DNA of 64,000 nt from Phallusia mammillata (lineage: Eukaryota > Chordata > Ascidiacea > Phlebobranchia > Ascidiidae): assembly GCA_003260075.1 (NCBI GenBank), contig QLIY01000005.1, forward strand, positions 235,868 to 299,867, written 5' to 3'. The notes under the pieces are model-generated. The model had not been told where the DNA came from. It saw only the letters and a program-made list of their open reading frames with translations, and searched no databases. This document shows, one piece after another, positions 42,203-64,000 of the stretch (its first letter is position 1; the number at the start of each line of letters is the position of its first letter). A program made the position numbers and the translations under genes.

Positions 42203-44993
42203 AGCCTTATTCCACCAAGCCCAGCTTCCCAGAACCTGTAAGTCCCAAGACGAAACTTCAGATATAGACTTCGTTGCTATGGCGACCCTTTACCATTCTG
42301 GGTTGCCAATGCAAGACACGGAAAGTCACTTTTAATCGCCTTTTGTCGTCCAATGTTTATGTCAGGGCTGCAGCCACGCGGCGCCCTATGTGTGTTTTTT
42401 GGTACTGCTAGTCTATTGTAACGCGTTTTTTTCGGCAATGGATGCCCCCTATTAACCAAATGCTGCATTGTATGCCTTTATTTGACGTTTAAATGCTACC
42501 GTCATGCTCTCAACTATAGCTAAATGTATAAAAAAAAACAATTTAAAAATAATTCAATTGAAAAATACTTCAACCTTCTGTACTATATTGCATTGATAAC
42601 TTTAACCGATTTAAAAGTCACAATTTCTGAGCTTTGGGGCGTCTATTAAACTACATGTTACTGGTTTATGCACAAAAGCTCACATAATAACGACGTTTTA
42701 AACGTAGGCGCAACGGGGGCTGTTTTCCTATTGAATTGATGTGATGTATAGATTTGTAATTTACTTTTTGGCCAACAGCTTTACTTACTTCGGTATTCGT
42801 CGTTCGCAGCCATTTTGTGCCGCATTCAGTTCCCAGCACATTTGCCGCGTATAACTGATAGCCTACAAGTGCGACGTTTTTGTGTTGAACAGACATATAT
42901 ATATGTACGTGTACTTCGGGTCCAATATAGCTAGTTTGAGATGCAAACGCATTTTTTTCTAAGTCGTCGTTCGTGCTCTGTTGTCTATATATAATGTCTA
43001 CATATATATTAGTGGTTGTGCAGTAAACACAGCCCAACCGTCGCGTTTTCGGTGCTATCTACGTTTTCGCTTTTAATATTATCCCCAGAGTTGTAAGTCG
43101 GGTCGTTTTGGGGACTTTAGTTTGAAAAACAAACTGGCTTGATTCGGGCATGTCTTCAAAATTGATCACAATTTTGTCAAAATTCCACCATAATTAAAAT
43201 TTCAGGCCTAATTTGGCCTTAATTTGACCAAAATTTCGGGTTTTCGGTCCGTTTTTGGCTTTTGGGGGGATTCGGCCCCAATTTCAGGCCCGCTGCAGCT
43301 CTGGTTATTATTCCTATCAGTTTTTGAAGGTCGCCTGCAAACTTGTAAAAACAAATCGAAACGTGTAGAAACCCTCACAACCTCGAAAACACAGGTCCAA
43401 GTTCATTGCTTTTCGTTTTTGAGACACGCAAGTTCCATTGATCGACGGCTTCACAATGAATAATTGAAAAGCAAAAGCCAAGAGAAACTCAGTTGGTCAC
43501 GTGGTTTGAAGATGCACGCGCAGCAAAGTACACATCAATAATTGATAAACTTGGGCAATTGATCCCTGTGTGCATGTTCTCTGTCTTGCACGTCACTTTG
43601 ATGACGTAATTTATGTTTTTCATCCGAAAATGTCCCCGTTTTTCGCAAATTCTGATCAAAGCACCAGTTCCTGCTTTAAACTGCGATTTCGAAAGTCGGA
43701 TCAGCGCACCGTGTTTTCACGTGTCGTTTACGTAGTGTCATGATATTTATATTCGCTTATTAAGCATTACATGGACACGTTGTGTGTAAAGAACCCTGTA
43801 TTAAAATTATCAAATCGTGTTGCCTGTTCACTGTGTAAAAACAATGTCTTGGGTTCCACAAAATGTGACTAGGCTATTTTGACTGGTCGAATATAACGTT
43901 TACCTGTCAAAACGCAAACCCTGGACAAGGTATTGGTCTCTATGGTTTGCTGGAAGGCAAAGTTATTAATTGCATCCTAGTAAGATATCTGTGTAGTAAA
44001 GTACGTTTTAACAGGTAGACCTACTGCTTGTGAACATGGTCTATTTTTTAATGTGAAAGAGTATGAAAAAAACGACACATATATTTTACCACAGTGAAAC
44101 ACAGCATATCATTTAACGAGTACATGTATACTAGGTTCTAGATGCAAACACAAAACAATACTAAGTAATAAATTATGATTCATTAAAAATATTAGGTGGA
44201 TTCAAATTCATCAACATTTTGGCACGTTTTGAAATCAATTTTGAAAAAAATCTCATAGTAGGAAATCTTGAAATGTCACATAAATCAAATTTCAAATTCA
44301 TTGCGGATTGAAAATTAGGTAGAGGGCTAGTGAAAGGTAGAGAATGGTTGCAAGGTAAAGCAAAATCTCTTATATGTACCTTTGCCAAGGCTACAGATGT
44401 TTACTGTTTAAAACGCATTTTTTTACCTAATGTGGTTTGACTGCGTTTTATATATAACACATATATCGGTTATAGGTACACTTAAAACTGTTGCGGTACT
44501 ATAATCTGAGATAGCATGAAATAAATTACAAGCTAGGCAACAATACATGTATAACAACAATTAAAATAGCGGATCACATAGCTAAAAGCCTAACAAATTG
44601 ACGAATAAAATAAATTACAAGCTAGGCAACAATACAGGTATAATAGCAATTGAAAAAGCGGACCACATAGCTAAAAGTCTGATAAATGTAATACAACCCG
44701 ACAAAAACAAGTGGCACAAATTAGCAAGGGATTAAATCTGCAACGAACGAGCAGCGAAAATGAAGTAAAAATGCTGGTTGCTTTCACCAAAAAGATTTCC
44801 AAATGACATGCTGCGAAAATGTAGCAAATAGTGCTAGTTACATTCACCCAAAAGATACTATATGGAGCGAAAATGAAGCAAAGAGTGCTGGTTCTTTTAA
44901 CTGAAAGATTTCCTAATTATATGCTGTGAACTCGGACTAGTGGATAGAATTAATTGAAGCTGTAGTTTTCTGTGATACCCAGTTCATGTAGTG
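42203..44993. other. intergenic, convergent ends of Rab6 and ANKMY1-like gene
   Basis: No exon is supported. A duplicated ~75-bp unit containing AATTACAAGCTAGGCAACAA occurs at about 44522-44595 and 44606-44688. The rest is AT-rich and featureless to reading. Confidence 0.5.
44522..44688 (+). repeat. direct repeat of about 75 bp
   Basis: The unit from AAATTACAAGCTAGGCAACA to CATAGCTAAAAG recurs after about 10 bp with several substitutions and no C run between, so unlike the junction duplicates this appears to be a true tandem duplication. Confidence 0.75.
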
Positions 44994-58083
<13,090 letters not shown>

Positions 58084-58124
58084 AACTGATGCCACAGCCC
58101 TTATTCACTGTGCATTTATCTATA

Positions 58125-58291
58125 CCACCAGACCACCAAGCTGCAACAACCACAAATGAAAAGAATTTTTGAATCAATGCACAATGTAAATAACAGTAAT
58201 TTATCTCAGCATCACAATGGTACACTACGCCAAGCCTATTAAAGGCATCATACTGAATCAGCCAGTCACCAAGCATTCACCACCATATGGC
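58125..58291 (-). pseudogene. copy of ANKMY1-like ankyrin exon edge plus SINE
   Basis: This repeats about 51853-52013 nearly base for base: the first few codons and the acceptor of the ankyrin exon at 51861, followed by the SINE tail. It ends at an ambiguous base (CANAAAA at 58293) and lies directly upstream of the first proposed ANKMY1-like exon. A misjoined contig is the likeliest cause; it may hide the true 5' exon. Confidence 0.75.
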
Positions 58292-59710
58292 ANAAAAAAA
58301 AAACAGTTGATAAATGCCACTACATTTACAAAACATAGTTGCAATCTAATATATCCACACGGAGAGCTGTTACTATAATTTTTCAGTGACAGATAACAAG
58401 ATACTATATATTTGCTTTGCCTATAGTCGCTAATATTTTAAGTTATTCTCTCAACAATTTTCGAGAAAGTTGCTACACTGGTCGACATGGCAACTTGAAA
58501 ATACCTGGGGAATACCCAAATTCGCCCAGTTCAAGAAAAAATGAAAAACCGAAACCTTTGTTTAAAACCGTAACTAGTTTATCAATACTTGTTTTTGCAA
58601 CAACCAAACTACTACTACTACTACTAGGTATCACAAGCAAATAGCAATAATACTATAAGATGTTCAATCTTTTTGAAGTTGCTTTTCAATCTTTTGAAGA
58701 AATCGTTTAAAAATTTGCGGCACATGTTCTGTCATAAATTTTTTGGCACATGTTTAATGTCATTAACACGTTAAAATTCAACACCAAGCCCGGTTAAAAG
58801 ATCTCGTAATTCAGTTTCGTATTGTTTAATTTGTGACATCACAATGCTTCTTATTAGTTGTACATTTAATGGTTACGTAAGTTTAGTAGTCTTTCAATAC
58901 ATGTGGATGTGTCAATGTGTCATGTATTTTTCATTTTCTCGCGATACGTTTTCGTTCTCCGTTTTTATGCTACTTATCTCATGTGGTACCAAAAGTTGTG
59001 GTTGTGATCAAAGAACTCTATGAAGTTATAGTGTTCTTTGTTGTGATATACATATTTTTCATTTTGGGTAATAGAAATCGAAATATGACAAAAAAATTAA
59101 AAGGGTGTTGGCCGTATTTTTTGATATTGTGGGTTTAACTGCTTGTCAAAAAAACGATCAAAAACAGCTACGGTATTTACTTAATTGTCATCCGCCCCGA
59201 TCAAAAGCCGCATGCTTTGACGTTGTGAACTATTGCTTCAAAATACTTTTTTGTGCGGTTACATTATAAAACTGTTGGTCTTGGTTACAGAAATATTATT
59301 ACCCAGCAGAACGTATGTTAACCTTTAATGACTAGTTTGACTACACGCAAATTATATTTGAACACGATTTTTTAATAAAACGTAGAGGAAAAGTAATATC
59401 AACTCGACATAAAAATGTAGCCCCCCCCCCCGTATGTTAACCTTTAATGACTAGTTTGACTACACGCAAATTATATTTCAACACGATTTTTCAATAAAAC
59501 GTAGAGGAAAAGTAATATCAACTCGACATAAAAATGTAAGCCACCCCACATTTGTAAGCTACACAAAGTAGGATAAAAAATATTTGGCATATGGTTTACA
59601 ATTGAATAAATGTAGTATGTAATTGTAATGTATTGTGGAATGTAATGTATTGGTAAAAGCTAATATGTATGTTTACATACTACTAAACCTAACACTCTAG
59701 TCGATTAAAC
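58292..59710. other. intergenic between divergent ANKMY1-like and GTF2H5 genes
   Basis: Nothing coding is supported. It contains a CTA microsatellite (58607-58626) and the C-run duplicate at 59312-59539. Promoters of both flanking genes should be in this stretch. Confidence 0.5.
59312..59539. repeat. C-run junction duplicate
   Basis: About 109 bp starting CGTATGTTAACCTTTAATGA ends at a C run (59421-59430) and is repeated from 59431 with two substitutions. Confidence 0.88.
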
Positions 59711-59718
59711 TATTTCAG
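59711..59718 (+). other. splice acceptor just before GTF2H5 start; candidate trans-splice site
   Basis: TATTTCAG ends only four bases before the ATG at 59723. Such a short leader is typical of spliced-leader trans-splicing in tunicates, but a cis intron from an upstream leader exon would look the same. Confidence 0.5.
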
Positions 59719-59722
59719 AAAC

Positions 59723-59944
59723 ATGGTTAATGTGGTGAAAGGAGTTTTGGTGGAATGTGACCCTGCCATGAAACAATATCTGCTACATCTCGATGCAATT
59801 CATGCATTTGGAAAAAAGTTTATTTTGCAAGACCTTGACGACACACATCTTTTCATAGTTGGTGATTTAATACCTCAAATTCAAGACAGAATTGACCAAT
59901 TACTTGATAGCAATTCATTCCAAGTTGGACAACCTGCTAACTAA
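59723..59944 (+). CDS. GTF2H5: TFIIH subunit 5 (TTDA/Tfb5)
   Basis: Single-exon frame of 73 residues, near the usual 71. The opening [18 protein letters not shown] and the block [15 protein letters not shown] are the family signature. By family knowledge this small protein dimerises with the p52 subunit (GTF2H4) of TFIIH, stabilises the complex and stimulates XPB in nucleotide excision repair. It is intact. The start follows a splice acceptor by four bases, and the stop is 60 bases before the ATG of a ZCCHC7-like gene on the same strand, so both may come from one transcript. Confidence 0.95.
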   Translation: MVNVVKGVLVECDPAMKQYLLHLDAIHAFGKKFILQDLDDTHLFIVGDLIPQIQDRIDQLLDSNSFQVGQPAN

Positions 59945-60004
59945 TTTTTCTGGGATAGCTTATTAAGAGAATCAGTGCTAAACTGGTTCTGGTAACTGCA
60001 TTCA

Positions 60005-60949
60005 ATGGAATTTTCTGAGTCTGATTTTTCGGACAGCGATTTAGAATTTAAACTTTATAGTCAGATACACTACAGTACTGAATACTGTGAAACTGTTAAT
60101 GGTAAGACTGATACAAAAAATCAGGATGACCATAATGTCAAAAATGGAAATGATGATGAAGAGACCCAAAACAATTTACACAGTTGGTTTACTTTGTTAG
60201 AAGATGCCCCATCTGTCAAAAGTCATAAAACTTCATCAAAGAAGAAGGTCAAGTTTAAAGACGAAGAAGAATTTAGTTGTGATAATAATTGGGAATATAT
60301 AACTAATTCTGCTGAGGAGTCATCATCTAACGTGTCTGGGATAACATTAAATATTGACAAACAAAAACATGAAGTATCCAATCCTACATGGGACACACCA
60401 GAAGATGATATTCAGCCAAACAGCTTTGATCGAAAACGATATTACTCACCCAAAACATCACAAAGGTGCAAAAACTGTGACACCCCCGGACATGTTCAAG
60501 CAAATTGCCCACAGCCTAGGAAGCGTTTACCATGTCACTTGTGTGGCAAGCGTGGTCATTCCTCGAAGTTTTGTAAAGATTTTAAAGCACTTAACACAAG
60601 AGAAAAAGTTAAAACAAAGTGCAAACGCTGCGGCCAGGTTGGGCATAATAATACAGAGTGCCCGGATATTTGGAGACAATTTCATCTCACAGTTAAGCCT
60701 GGAAAACTGGTTACCTCAGTTTTACCAAGTAAACCAACAAATCGGATGTATTGCTTTAATTGTTCAAGGAAAGGGCACTGTGGTTACCAATGCAAGAAAG
60801 TGCGCTACAAACCTTACTTTAGTGCCCAGTGTAGTCGAATATTTAAATACGACACTGGTATTCACATTAAGAAGGCTAAATTGGACAAATTTATAAAAAA
60901 GAAGAAGTTAAAAAGCAAGATAAAAAAATTTAAATTTAATCATCGTTGA
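60005..60949 (+). CDS. CCHC zinc-knuckle protein, ZCCHC7/Air-like
   Basis: One uninterrupted frame of 314 residues. The N-terminal half is acidic and disordered (FSESDFSDSDLEF at residues 3-15). Four CX2CX4HX4C knuckles follow: CKNCDTPGHVQANC (155), CHLCGKRGHSSKFC (177), CKRCGQVGHNNTEC (206) and CFNCSRKGHCGYQC (250), then a strongly basic lysine tail (KKKKLKSKIKKFKF). Knuckle spacing and the segment DIWRQFHLTVKPGK after the third knuckle resemble ZCCHC7 and yeast Air1/2, RNA-binding subunits of TRAMP that feed nuclear RNA to the exosome. It is shorter than vertebrate ZCCHC7 and lacks introns here. It follows GTF2H5 by 60 bases with no promoter-like sequence; AG dinucleotides at 59967-59980 could serve as trans-splice acceptors. 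Another CCHC protein is possible but less likely. Confidence 0.8.
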   Translation: MEFSESDFSDSDLEFKLYSQIHYSTEYCETVNGKTDTKNQDDHNVKNGNDDEETQNNLHSWFTLLEDAPSVKSHKTSSKKKVKFKDEEEFSCDNNWEYITNSAEESSSNVSGITLNIDKQKHEVSNPTWDTPEDDIQPNSFDRKRYYSPKTSQRCKNCDTPGHVQANCPQPRKRLPCHLCGKRGHSSKFCKDFKALNTREKVKTKCKRCGQVGHNNTECPDIWRQFHLTVKPGKLVTSVLPSKPTNRMYCFNCSRKGHCGYQCKKVRYKPYFSAQCSRIFKYDTGIHIKKAKLDKFIKKKKLKSKIKKFKFNHR

Positions 60950-62313
60950 ATAGACCAGCTGGTTTACTGTACCAATCACATGTGGTTTTATTGCATTTTT
61001 TGTAAAACTGTTTTACTTTTTTATTTTTGTAAGTGAGTTTGCTTTGGTCTTAGGAAACATAATTTTTTTTTATTGTTGATTCAAACACTGGTTTTTCATG
61101 TTTCCATCTTGTTTTGTGTGTATGCTTTTGGACTTTCATGGGCTGGTAATAAACGGTGTCACTAACAGAACAGTTAAAGACAAACATACATCTCAATACT
61201 TTTTACCTATTTTCATCTCATTGTACTTTCACCTTAATCTATTTCCATATTTTACGCAAGTAAGCATAGCTATTAGGGCTGCACTACAGACAACAGTCTC
61301 CCAATTTGGATGATACTTATATTTGGTACTTTTTGACTTAGTGTCAAAGCATTAGCTAGGGGGACCTATGGAGTCATGCCTCCTTCCCCCAATTTTGCAA
61401 ATGTACGTTTTTGGTCCATAACCCAGTGCTTTAAGCCAACTTGTATAGAGTCCCAGCCCCCTATTCCCCATCCAAAAAATGTCCCGTCTATATCACTGAT
61501 TTGGGTTGAGGCAAACCATACATTTTTACCAACAACAATGTAAAATGCCCATTGAAAAGAAACGCAGTAAAACTGTTTAACTTCTTTGCCGTGTGTTTAA
61601 GATTGGTTAGGGCAAGATAATGGCATGGAATAGTCAATGGCCTTTAGTGCCGTACAAAACAACAAATAACGCAAATTATGGAGGGGATGCATAAATGCCG
61701 TACACATTTTCGGCGATTAGGTAAACCAGCTTTTTGCATTAAACGGAGCATAGCGACAGAAGCTGTTTCAATTCCAACCAAGCGTACAAAGAAACATTTT
61801 AGCTGATTTGAAAACATGGCTTTGTTTGTGGACATTACACATAATCGCAATTAATCTATTAGTTAAAGAGTTACAAAGCACAATACTTGAGCTAGGAGGT
61901 AGAACAAGGGACGATTGTGTGCATTGTTGTTACGACACAAACGTATACACAAAGATGGTCAATTAGTTTGGGAAAAGCGGGACCAAATAGCAACACGTGT
62001 AGGGCAAAGAAAATGCGCTTCATAGCACGCAAAGCACCGGTTAAGACTCCTTCTGATAAATAGCCTTTGCAAAACCGGAAGAAGTGTAAAATGAGGAGTA
62101 AATCACCGCCATAGAGCGATTTTACTCTGCACGTATTCGCGAAAAAGAATTGCCGGTGTTTTGCTGCCAAAGGTCATGGCGCGATATTGGTTTGTCTGGA
62201 TCAGTCGTACCGAGGCTGTCTGAGGTTGCTTCAAGGTTACATTGACGCGAGCTGCTAATGCCGGTCGTACCTTGATGAACTCCATTTTAGTCACAGTTTT
62301 GACACCGTTTGCG
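60950..62313. other. intergenic before enolase
   Basis: No supported gene. A block around 61408-61455 (CCCAGTGCTTTAAGCCAACT) is related to 6005-6050 in an IFT81 intron, so a diverged repeat is present. A minus-strand ATG frame of 61 codons at 62103-62285 points away from enolase; I could not assign it. Confidence 0.5.
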
Positions 62314-62321
62314 TATATAAG
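62314..62321 (+). promoter_or_regulatory. TATA box of the enolase promoter
   Basis: TATATAAG lies about 325 bases upstream of the enolase ATG. A 5' leader exon starting about 30 bases downstream and ending near 62410 at ATA|GTAAGT, then an acceptor TTGCAG at 62575-62580, would give a spliced leader. Strong TATA elements fit a highly expressed glycolytic gene. Confidence 0.7.
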
Positions 62322-62537
62322 TCAGCCTGCAAAGCTGAGTTATTCAGTGGCAATTATTTGCTACAGAGAGACTGGTTACTTAAAGTAATAGTTATATTCA
62401 GAAAAATATAGTAAGTTAAGTGTTTTTAAGCTGCTAAAACGGATACTTTGAGATGCTGACATCACTGTAGAATTTTACCTTGTTGTCTATTATTGCAAAT
62501 GCTATTTGGTTTAGGATATGCAGTTTCTTGAAATTGA

Positions 62538-64000
<1,463 letters not shown>

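Overview
This window is animal genomic DNA: AT-rich, intron-dense and littered with short non-autonomous repeats. The gene set (IFT81, Rab6, an ANKMY1-type protein, GTF2H5, a ZCCHC7-like protein, enolase), introns of a few hundred bases to several kb, and one very tight same-strand gene pair with a possible spliced-leader acceptor suggest an ascidian tunicate (Ciona-like). That placement is an inference from gene content and layout, not a match to a known genome.

Layout, left to right. (1) 410-2518 (+): last two exons of a proline-rich, probably actin-regulatory protein (RIAM/lamellipodin-like), joined by a GC-AG intron. (2) 5058-17902 (-): complete IFT81 in 14 exons, all phases consistent, 681 residues; an N gap and a partial copy of exon 10 lie in its tenth intron. 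(3) 21936-31256 (+): an unrecognised, mostly disordered basic protein with a short hydrophobic helix near its acidic C-terminal part. (4) 35720-42202 (+): complete Rab6 in eight exons, whose last intron looks U12-type. (5) 44994-58083 (-): ANKMY1-like protein with MORN repeats, ankyrin repeats and a MYND zinc finger. (6) 59723-60949 (+): GTF2H5 and a ZCCHC7-like zinc-knuckle protein 60 bases apart, an operon candidate. (7) 62314-end (+): TATA box, 5' leader and first coding exons of enolase, cut by the window edge.

Functionally, IFT81 (intraflagellar transport) and ANKMY1 (cilium/flagellum-associated by family) are ciliary genes; Rab6, GTF2H5, ZCCHC7-like and enolase are housekeeping. No operon-like logic links the main genes apart from the GTF2H5/ZCCHC7-like pair.

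Non-genic content: at least seven hAT-like MITEs, four with perfect 8-bp target duplications; a TIR element with TA ends; tRNA-derived SINE pieces; a second dispersed ~110-bp repeat; and two related insertions with 11- and 15-bp flanking repeats carrying a hammerhead-ribozyme-like core. About sixteen places show the same pattern, a segment of 35-200 bp, a run of about 10 C, then a near-identical copy of that segment. I read these as unmerged haplotype/contig overlaps in the assembly, not biology. Four longer C runs (27-98 bases) are probably also artefacts.
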